Shown piece after piece: positions 31,613 through 42,489 of a stretch of DNA of 64,000 nt (the stretch's first letter is position 1; each line of letters starts with the position of its first letter). The stretch comes from Fragilaria crotonensis (taxonomy: Eukaryota > Bacillariophyta > Fragilariophyceae > Fragilariales > Fragilariaceae): NCBI GenBank assembly GCA_022925895.1, contig JAKSYS010000003.1, forward strand, positions 310,001 to 374,000, in the 5' to 3' direction. The translations under genes and the position numbers were made by a program. The notes beneath the pieces were generated by a model. That model made no database searches. It was not told where the DNA came from and saw only the letters and a list, made by a program, of their open reading frames with translations.

Positions 31613-33712
31613 TTGGACTGTGGACAACAACTTTCTCATCGTCTTGATTCCGCTACCAATGCAATCATGCCAATCGCTCTTTGCGACATTTGCGATTACA
31701 AAGATGACCACGAAGGCCTCAGATTGGTAACATGCAGAAATTGTAATGTGAGCGTCCACCGGGAATGTTACGGCCTCACAGACATTTCGGAATCGAAGTT
31801 TATCATTGGGTGTCCACCCTGCAAGGCTGTTGGAAGGGAGTTTCTGGGAAGAACAAAGAAAGGCGAAGAAATGCGAGTAATGCAAACTGAGAGGCCTGCT
31901 GCGTGCGTTCTGTGCAGCGTAAATACCGGCACTCACGCCATGCACCCACTTTACGATGTGAATGGAAAAAAAGGTCGTCAGTTGGTGCTACCCGGTGGGA
32001 AACTCGCCTGGGTCCATACTTTGTGTGCCAGTGCTATTTGCCAACATCACGTCATGAAAGGATGCGTCTACGGGTGTGATGTCACAGGAGGTTTGGGCGA
32101 AGACACCTCATCAGACAGCAACAGCAACGACGACAATGATGAGCAGCCCTTCGATGTGACGACTCACCATTATGTCATGTGCAATCCGAAGGACACGGAT
32201 TGGTGGCGTCAAATACGTGAAAGCCGACGTCTTAAGTGTATTGACTGTGGAAAGAAAGATAATGGACTGCGAATTCCTGTCCAATGAACTGCCGGAGATA
32301 GTAATGAATCCGTAAAGTTTCGCAACTCGCATCAAGGATTAGTCGAAACATGCACTCAGGCCATGCACGTCGGATGCGCCATGTGGAGAAGTGACAGAGG
32401 TCCCTATCGTCGAATCTACTTCCACCCGGGCTCGGGCACAAGCGATCCTTTCGAAGAGTGCTACTGTCCGCAGCATGCGCGGGATGTCGGTACCATAGAA
32501 GTCCCCAGCGCCAGTGTCGCCCAACGCAGAGGGTCAGACACAACGGTTGGATACAGCCAACTGGAAGGTTCAGGCGGCCTAAAGAAAGTTTCAGAATCTT
32601 CAAAGAGGTCAAGAGAGGCCGTTGTGCCAGTGCGTGTTGCTCGCGTGGGAAGCACCGGAACTTCCCAGCCCATGAAACGGACAAGCCATGCTCTTGCGCC
32701 GGTGCCGCCATCACGCGCTAATGGCCAACAGGGAATAAAACGCCCGTCGTATTATATGACAGAAATATCGACTGAGCGGACAAGGGATAATCAATCTAAA
32801 AAGCCGGCACCCGAACGCGTTGCTCGTAGCAGCAGCGCTCCCGCGAACCTGCTTCAACCTCTTCCCATTCCTAAGAAGCAGGCTCCTGCGACCACTATCT
32901 CTGCGAAAGAAATACTTGCTATTGACAATTCACTTGCGATCAATATGCTTTCAGCTAGTGTGCCTCGAAAGAAATTGAACACCATGTCAAGACGTCTGGG
33001 AAGCTATGTGGCATCTGCTCAGGCTGTTGCACCCGTCTCAAGAAACGTGAACGCAGCCAACCAACAACGCACATCCACAAAGCCAATCAAAGAACTGCCA
33101 CAGGCCCCTCGATACCAACGAAATTCATCCGTCGCCAAGGTTGTAAAGGATCCGATCGCCGGCAAGAAAAGACGGAAGATAAGTGTCGATGTCGTCGACG
33201 ATGCAAACTTCGATGCAGATGCCGAGAACTCGCTGCCTCCCATGAAGTCGAAATCTGTCCGACGACGTTACCTTAGCGAGAGCAAGGTGGACGACGACTT
33301 TTATCCCGACGACTTCGATTGGCTTGGAACAATTACTTCAGATGTCGAAAATGCGCTCTCGCTGGCAAAGAAGTTTGGCAGCGATCCAAACGAAGTCCTG
33401 GAGGCTCGTCGTTTTTATTGGCGACGCCGGAGTGGAATTTATGGTTCTGATTTCGTTCAGATTTGGGACAAAGTAAGCAAGAGATTTGCGACGGATCTTT
33501 TCCCGCAGGGTGACGACAATTTGAGCGTATCAGATTGTGCCATCATCATCGAGCACCATGTCGATGAAGACGTGGATTACAGTGAATTACATGGAAACAA
33601 TAAATGGGCCAACTTATCGAACGAGAGTTCGCCGTTATTTCAGTTCGGCGACTGGGACTCGGAGACACAGGTGATGAAACGAGGAGCACAGGACATCTGC
33701 CCTGATTCGTGA
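31613..33712 (+). CDS. PHD / extended-PHD finger protein with in-frame TGA
   Basis: A chromatin-reader-type protein of 699 codons in one frame, interrupted by TGA at codon 225 (32285-32287). The first PHD finger is at about 24-67 (CDIC...CRNC...HREC...CPPC). Then comes an extended PHD of the JADE/BRPF/AF10 kind: CVLC at about 101, WVHTLCA at about 134-140, CIDC at about 208, then after the TGA CTQAMHVGC and YCPQH. In this fold a zinc-binding Cys is expected close to the TGA position, just after GLRIPVQ. The remaining C-terminal 400 residues are basic and disordered, with a small acidic, folded-looking domain near 550-640 (DDFDWLGTITSDVENALSL). PHD-knuckle-PHD modules bind histone H3 and nucleosomal DNA. 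The TGA may be a selenocysteine, a nonsense mutation or a sequence error. Confidence 0.8.
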
Positions 33713-33835
33713 AGCAGTTGCAAAAGTGCAAGGACTCACAGTGAAGACATACGCCCTACGAATATCTATCAGTGCACACGAACCTAACCTTCTGATAACA
33801 CATTCCTCTATATGATGGCGACAAAGTCTGCGCGT

Positions 33836-34780
33836 TCACGCAAGGAATACATTTACATGCCCACGATATCCGTCGCCTAAATCAGTCTCATGGACCTCTC
33901 CCAACGGATGCTGATGTATTAGTGTCCACCCCTCATTTTGCATTCCGACCTGAAAGGCCTCTACCTTTTCACGAAAGGTATTCTTCGCGCGTTCAAGGAG
34001 AGTCTCATCGCGAATCTTCGACATTGCATCAGCAGTATCCGAATTTTGGCTTTGTTGTCGGATCATGCGGCTGCCAACTTCGCCGTACACATCGGCCAAC
34101 TTTTCGTAATTGATTTTACCCGGTTTGAGATTCGGCGAAGGGTTGTTGCTATAATCCAAGCAGTCACCCTGAGGAGTGTTCATAAAGTTTTCATCAGTGT
34201 GGGGCAATCCGAATCCATGACCGATTTCGTGGCACATTGTGTACTGCTTGTCATCACTGTTCGTAGAACTTGTCAGATAAAACTCATTCATCTTGGCGAC
34301 ACTGCTGACAATTTTATTAGCGGATGTCAAGATGAGTTCGTTTATACCACGCCAACCTGTATCACCATAGTTTCCATTGCAAACTTTCATCACTCCCTCG
34401 ACTTGGGAGCAAGCGGATTCGGCCGAAATCCGAGTCGTGGATAAAGTTAATGCATCAGGTGTCCCTGACTGCCAATCGGAGACCGCTTGCGCAAAGTAGA
34501 CTTGCCAATCGTCATCGAGAGCATTCAAGATCTCCAATGTAAGACCTCCTCTGCCTTTACTGAGCCGCCACTGATATACAGTTCCATTCACCCCGCCGCC
34601 ACTCGCAAGCCCCGCGAAGGGGTCCGTGTCCAAGACATCACCAAACCCACCTCGCAACGAGTCACCGAGATTTTGGATATCTTGCCGGCTGAAAAAGCCA
34701 AAGTAAAGGCCAACGCCGATGGCAGCAAGTGCACACATAGCGGTAGTCAATAGACAGCTGCAGCATGATCCCTGTGCCAT
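33836..34780 (-). CDS. Membrane-anchored metzincin-like metalloprotease, copy 1
   Basis: A 314-residue protein with an uncleaved signal anchor (about 11-30, TAMCALAAIGVGLYFGFF), so probably type II with the catalytic domain outside the cytosol. The zinc motif HEIGHGFGLPH is at 184-194 (H184, H188, H194 as ligands, E185 as catalytic base). It is followed by the family-specific ENFMNTPQGDCLDYSN, where the Met may form the metzincin Met-turn. Several Cys in the domain suggest disulfides. I do not recognise the exact family; it resembles small fungal and protist metzincins. The C terminus (EAFQVGMQNEGWTLIHQH) is shared with the second copy at 40523-41443. It ends 123 bp from the end of the PHD gene. 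Confidence 0.8.
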   Translation of the reverse strand: MAQGSCCSCLLTTAMCALAAIGVGLYFGFFSRQDIQNLGDSLRGGFGDVLDTDPFAGLASGGGVNGTVYQWRLSKGRGGLTLEILNALDDDWQVYFAQAVSDWQSGTPDALTLSTTRISAESACSQVEGVMKVCNGNYGDTGWRGINELILTSANKIVSSVAKMNEFYLTSSTNSDDKQYTMCHEIGHGFGLPHTDENFMNTPQGDCLDYSNNPSPNLKPGKINYEKLADVYGEVGSRMIRQQSQNSDTADAMSKIRDETLLERAKNTFREKVEAFQVGMQNEGWTLIHQHPLGEVHETDLGDGYRGHVNVFLA

Positions 34781-35067
34781 GTTGGAAAGCGCTCTCCTAT
34801 CGATGGTGGATCGTGTAAGGCGTGAATTATGTCCCTCACGAATTGCAGCACGAGAATTGAGGTGGGCGGGTCCGGCAGAAAATCACTGTCAAGTCACGAT
34901 CGAGTGGTTCGTGCCTTTAATGTACTGCGGAAATGATGGTTACTTTTCTTATATGTATGTTCTACGACGTATGCGTATGAAAACTACATATACATGTACA
35001 TAGAGCATAAAGGCGAAGAGGATACGAAGATGTCATCAAGATGCTCGACCAATCTTTGTGTATGCAT
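34781..35067. other. Intergenic upstream of metalloprotease copy 1
   Basis: Promoter-side region of metalloprotease copy 1 with no recognised site. It ends in GTATGCAT (35060-35067), the left target-site duplication of the hAT-type MITE. Confidence 0.4.
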
Positions 35068-35389
35068 CAGAGACGGGGAATTTCAAACCCAGCCCACCCA
35101 AACCCACGGCCCACCCAAACCCATTGGGTTAAGGGTGGGTTTTGGGTGAGCTCAGGATTTCATGGGTGGGTCTGGGTGGGCCGGCAAATCATAGCAAAAA
35201 ATGACAGTAGATGTTTGCTACCGGTAGTAGTAGAACCATGTACTCCAGGACTGGCTACTGGGTTTGGGTGGGTTTGGGTTGGTCTTGGTAGATCGTATGG
35301 GTTCTGGGTGGGTTTGGGCTGGTACTTCCGTGAGCGTAGCTTTACGTGGGTACCCATGGGTTTGATGTTTTCAGAAATTCCCGTCTCTG
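35068..35389. mobile_element. hAT-type MITE with 8-bp target duplication
   Basis: A 322-bp non-coding element. Its ends are inverted repeats starting CAGAGACGGGGAATTTC (left) and, reversed, CAGAGACGGGAATTTC (right). Both sides are flanked by GTATGCAT (35060-35067 and 35390-35397). An 8-bp duplication and CAGRG-type ends are the marks of the hAT superfamily. Inside, arms of CCCACCCAAACCCA and GGGTTTGGGTGGG words face each other, giving large fold-back potential. The middle has a GTAC-type stretch. The perfect duplication suggests a fairly recent insertion. Confidence 0.85.
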
Positions 35390-35619
35390 GTATGCATACT
35401 GTACATACTAGTAGAGAGAGTATGAGTAAAAATCAAGTACCACGTACTACCGTAGGTGCTAGCTAGGTGGTACTCCCGAGTACTATGTACTGCTATAGCT
35501 GTGAAGTGCGTACTGTACCCGAGTACAAGGTACAGTGTACTTTTAGAGGAGATGTGGGGTTTCATTGTTTCACAGTGTGTCAAGCTTGTATGGCGATTTT
35601 CGCGTCCAATATCCTTATA

Positions 35620-38600
35620 GTAGGACTCAGTACAAAATGTACGCGCAGCCAATAGAAATATAGGTACTTCGTCATCAATAGATTCTTCTCTCGTGTTGGA
35701 AGCAAGCGTTCCACAATGAGATTGCACACCGTCGTTTGCGACAATTTCACGCTTTTGAAATCACCCGACCCCAACAGTTGCCTTCAAAACACTTTGAAGA
35801 AACACATTGTGTAGGCTGGGTGATTTCTCTCGATGGCTGACAAAAGAATTTACAGCATTGTAATCAGTGCTGTCGTATTGATTCGTTCCGACAATATCTA
35901 CGCGCCGCGATTAATGAATTGTTGGCTTCCAGCTGAAACTTGGGTTGAGGCACTGCAAAAATTAGGTCACATTGATGCTTCCCTAACCTTTACTGTCCGC
36001 CAATTTAATGCGGCATTTTCAAGGTCAAGTTCCTTCGGATCTGTCATGTCAAGGTTTGACGGATCAAACGAGAGCGGAATGTTCCGAGTCACCTTCCAGC
36101 ATCGCCACTACTACTACTTGACTCAGGTGAAGAAGCAGGTGACTTATCCAAGTCCACTGGACCGAGGTTGGAAGGAAAAAGTGCTCGAATACGCTGCAAA
36201 TGTGCTTGTCATTCCATCTACAAGAGCGAGACCAGCTCCTGCTCGCGCAAGTGTGGAAGACACGACGACGGCAGAAAACACCAACGGTGATCCTGCTGGA
36301 CAAAGTATTGAAGATCAAGCGCCGTCACCGTCAAAGCGTCAGAGAACTGATGCTCCTCTTGACAGCAGCACCAGAAGTATTACGACAACAACCTATTGGG
36401 CCAGCCCAGAAGCGCACGCATTGTTTCGCCCTCGGAGACGAAGTGGGGGAAGTGTTTCTGGCGTCACAGTATGCAATGAAAGTCCTCTTGAGGCAGTCGA
36501 GCGTCGTATCCGGGTCTTACAATCGGTGCACAAGGGTGAAGACTGCTGGCAAAATGTCGTTATTGGAAGGGATGCCGACAACTTCTGCACTAAGGCAGAG
36601 ATATTCAAAATCCGCCAAAGAGCAACATTTTTATGTAGAGCTTATCAGTTAGCAATTTTACAAATGAACCAGTGGACATGGTACAAGTGTTGTCAAGAGG
36701 CTTGTAATGAGCTCAATGAGCTCGGGATGCTCCAGGCTAGGTCCCATAAGACTGTAGCAGTATGGAACATGACGTATCGACAGTTTGAAGGGTTTCCTCA
36801 CCCAAATCCGTACATACAATGTGGGAAGCGACCTTTGCCAAGACTTTTGGAGGTCTTTCCGGATGCGAAGGATCAGATTGTATCATTTGCACTGAAGAAT
36901 TTAGCGAAGCTAACGATAGAAGGTGTACACGATTTCATCCTATCGAAAGTCATTCCGCGACTTATTACTCTATGGAAAAGCGATGTTGCAGCTTCAATTT
37001 CATCATCGCCGACAACAACGAGAACCAGCACCACAAATGATTCAACCAATGAAGAGCTCTCTGATCACGATGATCGGATCCGTTTGTTTCTCAAAGCTCA
37101 TCGACTTGAATCATTTAGTTTAACAACCGCATGGAGGTGGATGCGCTTACTTGGATTCCACTACGACCTGAAAAAGAAGAGCTTCTATGTTGATGGGCAC
37201 GAACGTGAGGATGTTGTTGCAAATCGCAAGACATTTTGCAGAGAATATCTCACAGAGTACGAACCTTACTGTCACCGATGGGTGCAAATATCAAAGGAGG
37301 ATGCTGCAGCAATCAAAGATCTCGACGTAGGATTCGGATATCACTATCACAACATCATTGCTGGCAAAGATTACATCGAGTTCCATGTTGACTACTGGAA
37401 TCGCTTCCGTTTCAAAGAAACAGCACCAGGAAGAAGCACAGTCCCAATCATAGAGCCAACAATGAGCATCCGAGTGTCATCGATGGCGAAACCCATCATG
37501 CTGATAGGTCAGGATGAAAGTGTTTTTGCTCAGTATCTTCTGGGGTCGAAGACATGGATCGGACCAAAAGGTTAACGACCGCTCCTTCCCAAGTCAGAAA
37601 GGGATGGGTACATGCTCTCGGCGTTCGTCTCAAGGGACTTTGGATTTGGGAGGAGATTGACGGCAGATGAGTTGACAAGAATAAACAACGAGAGACGAAT
37701 CGGAAAGACTAACACAGATACTCAAGCCGCCGAGGAGATCCTCAAGACTCATCGCAAACCACTCCTCACCGAATCACCATTTGTTAAGTATTTATACATC
37801 GGTGCAAATAATGAGGGTTTCTGGAACAGCTATCATATGGCTCTTCAATTTGAAGATGTCGTTGATTGTCTTATGGTATTGTATCCAGAGTTCGAGTTCA
37901 TCTTTCTTTTCGATCACAGTCAGGGACATGCACGGAAGCGAAACGGGGGACTGAATGCTCTTCACATGTCCAAGAACTACGGAGGAGCACAACCGGTGAT
38001 GAGAGATACAACAATAATGTCAGACACAGGATATCTCGGTCCCCACTCACCTGTTTTGAAAGTTGGCGATACCCAATCATTGATCTTCAAGGACGAAGAC
38101 AGTGGGCCATGGTATTTATCCCCGGAGGAGAAGGAACGACAGAGGCACAATAGACCAACAGGGAAGAGGAAACGCATTGAACGCTCGAAGAAAATGCTCG
38201 TTGATGCACTTGCGGCGGCGGGTGTTGTCCTTCAACAGCAACGGAATCATACAAAGAAAGAGCTGATCGAGTTTGCAAATAACAATGGTGTCGACCTCTT
38301 TGAAGACAGAGAGCTTGTTATACCAGGGTGGCAGGGGCAGCCAAAGGGCCTGATGCAAGTTCTGTGGGAGAGAGGGTTCATCGACGAATCATCATTAGAC
38401 AAGTATACTCTTGATGGAAGAAAAAATCCAATTACAGGCGAGGTCAACTTACAATCGTCACTTCGCCACATCCTTGCCAATTGCAAGGACTTCAAAGATG
38501 AAGAAACCGCGCTTGAGTTCTTAGGGACTCAGCTTGGCGTGACGGTGAAACTCACACCGAAGTTTCATGCGGAGCTTGCTGGGGAAGGCATTGAATATAG

Positions 38601-39116
38601 TTGGGCACATTCCAAAGCCTTCTATCGACGTCTTCCTTTATCACAGAAGCGAGGTCGAGAGAGTTTCAAGAAGCTCGTACGAGACTGCACCTGCCCTGAT
38701 AGTGTGTTAACGAAGGTGAGAATGGAAAAATTTGCGGCGAGAGCGAGGGCATACATTTGCACGTACCATCATTTGGAGCAACAGAAAGAACGACTGCTGG
38801 CTGCTGCGAATCAGAATTCTGACAAGAATGACCGTGATGAGATAGAATGGACGAACCAGCAGGAACTCCTCTACTCTGAGATTGAGAGGCTCACGAAGGA
38901 TATGAGACGAGAGGGCACCGGTGTGCCCTTCACTTTGATTGCAAGTTTGTCAATTCAGTGTTGAACGAAGCGACGGCAAGGAATGAAGAAGTGGATGAGA
39001 ATGATTTTTATGAAGTGTGAGTTATGATACATGCAAGGATCTCGGAATCAGTTTCATTTTGGATACGTTTTACTCTTGAATTTTGTATGTCTGGTATATA
39101 TTTTACGAATCCCTAC
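35620..39116 (+). mobile_element. DDE DNA transposon, 3.5 kb, IS630/Tc1-mariner-like
   Basis: A DNA transposon bounded by imperfect inverted repeats. The left end reads GTAGGACTCAGTACAAAATG and the right end, reversed, reads GTAGGGATTCGTAAAATATA. TA stands on both outer sides (35618-35619 and 39117-39118), fitting a TA target duplication. It contains a single transposase gene (35833-38964). The repeats are short and imperfect, so the exact borders are somewhat uncertain. The element sits between two copies of a metalloprotease gene and just right of a hAT-type MITE. Confidence 0.65.
35833..38964 (+). pseudogene. DDE transposase, one in-frame stop
   Basis: A transposase reading frame of 1,043 codons with one in-frame TAA at 37573-37575, directly after WIGPKG. 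The codon may once have been CAA, because the sequence resumes smoothly with RPLLPKSERDGYMLSAFVSR. The N-terminal half (to about 450) has a winged-helix-like DNA-binding region. The motif FYVDGHEREDVVANRKTFCREYL (here abridged from about residue 453) marks a DDE group common in fungi and oomycetes. Likely catalytic acids: D561 in GQDES, D694 in LFDHSQGH, and a third downstream in the segment GGAQPVMRD. A 28-base intron over the stop would be too short to be credible, so this copy is probably inactive. Confidence 0.75.
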
Positions 39117-40522
39117 TAAAGTAAGGTTGAGAGTGAAACTCGCCATAGAATACAAATGGTGTCGTACCGTCGTACATGGATTTCAAGTATCAGTATCCAC
39201 TATCCACTATCCAAGTACCCCTACCTAATTGTGCTCGAATTCACTGCACCAATCGGCGACACTATTTGGCCCCCGTTTGGCGGAGACGCAAGGCGTAGCT
39301 ACAACTGACGGTCCGCTCGCATGGCAACCGACATGCCCTTCCTTCACGTTCTGCTGCCACTGCAAGTGCTGGTGGCCGTTATGCTGGGAGAAAGGAAGGG
39401 CCAATGGTGGCAGGAAATTCCAATTCTGACAATGAGGATGACAAAAGAAGTTATGAGCCTCCTGTAACTTGGCAAAGAATGTGCAATAAGATTGCCATAT
39501 ACCAGCCAGTAAGAAGTACAAGGAGGACATGTTTGTTGTGAAAAACAGTGTTGTTGTTGGCAAATGCAGAGATAGCAGTGATCATCATGGTGAAGTTGTG
39601 ATTTAGGACGTGATTTTACCACGTTAAAATCTTAAGATTGAGTTTTGTACAGAAAATTTTTGCGGAATTTGTTCTTTCATTGACGATTTTTCTAGGACAC
39701 AAATTTGAAATGGGCTTGAAAAAACGCTCTCTCTCTCTTCGTGAAATCATACCACCAATATCAGGCCGTATTACAAATGTAGGACAGATTTAGGAAGTTC
39801 ATGTACTTGCAACTTGCAGACAGTGTGTACTGTACGAATACGATTCTCTTCGTTTTAGAAATTGGGAGTTAGCAAGCATCACAAAAATGTGTCCTTTTTT
39901 GTCCCAATCATTTTCATTTCCAAGCCGGGGTTAAGGCCCAATGCCAGGCTTTCCGAGTCAGATGTCATATATGCATCCAGCAGATATAAAGAAGGAGTTC
40001 TAATACGTACGTATCTTCAACATTGGCAGCATTACCAGTTACAAGGCTCCCGACGTTATCTCCTTGTTAGTATTGTACTATCTTACATTACATTGGATTA
40101 TTACATTATAATAACATTAATACATACACATAAAGACTTTGGCGCTATGGCCCGAGTCCCTCCAGTGATACTGCGCACTTCATACATAGTACCTTGTACC
40201 TTGTATGTATGCACATGTCATACGTGTGATGTGCGCCATGGAAATCAAATACGCGAGAATCGTACTACTCCCGTTCTCCCGTTTCCCGTACTCTGAGTTC
40301 ATAGTTGACAGTACATAAGTACTATACTCGACTGCACTATACTACACTGTAGTTCGCTGGGAAAGTCACACAGCGCACACAGCACTAATTGTACTCTAAT
40401 TAATGCTCGTGTCCTTTAATACTACTCCAGTACACAGTACATTAAGAGCACTAAGGACCTCTAAGTTTGACAAGATGAACTACATGCTAAACACTTTTCT
40501 CTCCGGTAAGGCCCATGTTCGT
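39117..40522. other. Intergenic between transposon and metalloprotease copy 2
   Basis: About 1.4 kb. Open frames at 39225-39640 on both strands are Cys/His-rich without domain character and may be relic sequence. From about 40060 to 40450 the sequence is rich in GTAC and TACT words. No gene is supported. Confidence 0.4.
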
Positions 40523-41443
40523 TTACGCAAGGAGTATATTGACATGACCTCGGTAGCCTTCCCCTATCTCAATTGAGTGGATCTCGCCGAATTCATGCTG
40601 ATGCAACAGGGTCCAACCCTCGTTTTCGATTCCCACCTGAAAGGCCTCCACTTTCTCACGGAAGCTATTCTTCGCCCATTCTGGGATGCGCATAACATGG
40701 CTTGAAGCCTTAGCAATGGCGGAAATCTGGCGGTCTCGACGTTGCCGGCGGGAAGTGACCTCTCCGTACGCACTTACCAACTTCTCATAGTTGATTTCGC
40801 CAGGTTTTTGATTCTGCGACACGCTGTTGGAATAATCCAAGCAATCTCCCAATGGAGTGTTCATAAAGTTTTCATCCGTGTGGGGCAATCCGAATCCGTG
40901 ACCAATTTCGTGGCACATAGTATACTGTTTATCGAGGTCGCTTGTAGTGCTTGTTAGGTAAAACTCATTCATCTTGGCGACACTGCTGACAATTCTATTA
41001 GCGGATGTCAAGATGAGTTCGTTAATGCCGCGCCAGCCAGTTTCCCCGTAGTCGCCGTTGCAAACCTTCATCACTCCCTCAACTTGTTCACATGCTGACT
41101 CGGGAGTTGATTGACTAGTTGACAGGGTTAAGGCATCCGGTGTTCCAGAATCCCAATCACTAATCGCTTGCTCGAAAAAACTCTGCCAAGAGTCGTCTAG
41201 TGCGTTTAAGACTTCCAAAGTAAGTCCTCCTTGACCCTTGGTTCCCACCCATAGGTACACTGTTCCATTGATGCCTCCTTTGCCAGCAAACGGATCTGTA
41301 CCTATAATCTCGGTAAATCCATCTGTGAATGCACCGACAAGATTCCCGAGATCTTGCTTGGAAAAATATCCGAAGTAAAGGCCAAGTCCAAGACCAGCAG
41401 CGATGACTACTATCGTCACCAAGAGGCAGGAAAGCGCTCCCAT
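40523..41443 (-). CDS. Membrane-anchored metzincin-like metalloprotease, copy 2
   Basis: A 306-residue paralogue of 33836-34780 in the same orientation. The signal anchor is LLVTIVVIAAGLGLGLYFGY at about 7-26. The zinc motif HEIGHGFGLPHTDENFMNTP is identical to that of copy 1, as are the segments TGWRGINELILTSAN and SSVAKMNEFYLTS. The stem after the anchor and the region after the catalytic domain are more divergent, as expected if only the protease core is constrained. Both copies keep the three histidines and the glutamate, so both look functional. Roles are unknown; secreted or surface proteolysis is the natural inference. Confidence 0.8.
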   Translation of the reverse strand: MGALSCLLVTIVVIAAGLGLGLYFGYFSKQDLGNLVGAFTDGFTEIIGTDPFAGKGGINGTVYLWVGTKGQGGLTLEVLNALDDSWQSFFEQAISDWDSGTPDALTLSTSQSTPESACEQVEGVMKVCNGDYGETGWRGINELILTSANRIVSSVAKMNEFYLTSTTSDLDKQYTMCHEIGHGFGLPHTDENFMNTPLGDCLDYSNSVSQNQKPGEINYEKLVSAYGEVTSRRQRRDRQISAIAKASSHVMRIPEWAKNSFREKVEAFQVGIENEGWTLLHQHEFGEIHSIEIGEGYRGHVNILLA

Positions 41444-42489
41444 GCTGAGTGTTCAATCGTATGAAATATTGTGCGATGGAGGTTGTTGAAACAGGGCGAG
41501 GCTCTGTTGAGTGAATCAGTGACGGAGTGGGCACACTTCTGCCTTGCCTATGTATCCAGGTAACAGGGTCCTGGTACACAAATAGGAGTAGTAATGTACA
41601 CAACCCAAGACCCAAGAAAGCGCAGCCGACATCCTAAATGATTTGCATTTGGAATACGAATACCCGCATTAAACGTCTAGAGAATTCAGCATGCTCGTTA
41701 CTTAGGAATTATAAAGATGTTATTGGTTTCAACGGCTCATTGTATTCAGTTCAAGCGTCAGGAAATTTTTTCTCGTCGCAGTGCTTTCCACATGTTCTGC
41801 CATGTGTTGCACCATCATGCTGTCCCGGTGATATGCATACCGTATTTTTCATATCTGGTACTCCGAGTACTGCATACTTGCACGCAATACTCGTAGTACT
41901 GTGTTCTGTGGACGAAGAACTGTATGGAGGGCGCATGGCGCAGGCGCAGCTCGAGCTTCTCGCATTCGATCACTCTGAGGTTTGCGTGAGAGAAGGAATG
42001 ATATGCTACCAGGGTACCAGTACTACGTAGCACTTCCACCTTACATACTACATACCAGCTGTACTTGTAGAAAAGTGAATACTCGAGGGGAGGAAGGGGT
42101 TAGGGGTTTTGACGCCGAAGTTTGCCTGTCGTTTAGCAGACCTCCATGGCGTCGTATCTTATATCTTATGGTGTACTGGAGCACTACCACTGGCACTAAA
42201 CCTACTGCAGTAGTATCGTCTACTCCACGAACTACTTGTACTGTATATGGTACTAGTACTACCGGTCGATTGCTGTGAGACAATACGATGCCAGGTACAG
42301 TCCCCAAATCAACACTACACACTTCACACCACACACTACGGTTCGTAGTTGTTCCGCAAATGATCAGTCCACAGTCCACTGCACCACATCAGCTGGCCTC
42401 AGGGCATCACCAATTGTCCCATGGACATCGGAGACAGAACCAAGCCCTATTAGAACATACGCAAGTCTCACCAGCAGGCTACAGATCGC
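41444..42489. other. Intergenic, partly GTAC-rich
   Basis: About 1 kb between the metalloprotease copy 2 promoter and the sensor kinase. The part at about 41840-42300 carries many CAGTAC, CGAGTACT and GGTACTAGTA words. The plus-strand frame at 42288-42605 has a signal-peptide-like stretch (LHLCSAILITGVSA) in a different frame from the kinase. It is noted only as a possible leader exon. Confidence 0.4.

Noticed and set aside
31382-31945. 187-residue minus-strand frame
   Set aside because: Antisense to the first PHD finger, whose zinc ligands prove the plus strand is coding.
32285-32287. TGA read as sense through an altered nuclear genetic code
   Set aside because: Other genes in the window, such as MOG1 and the PHD gene itself, end in TGA.
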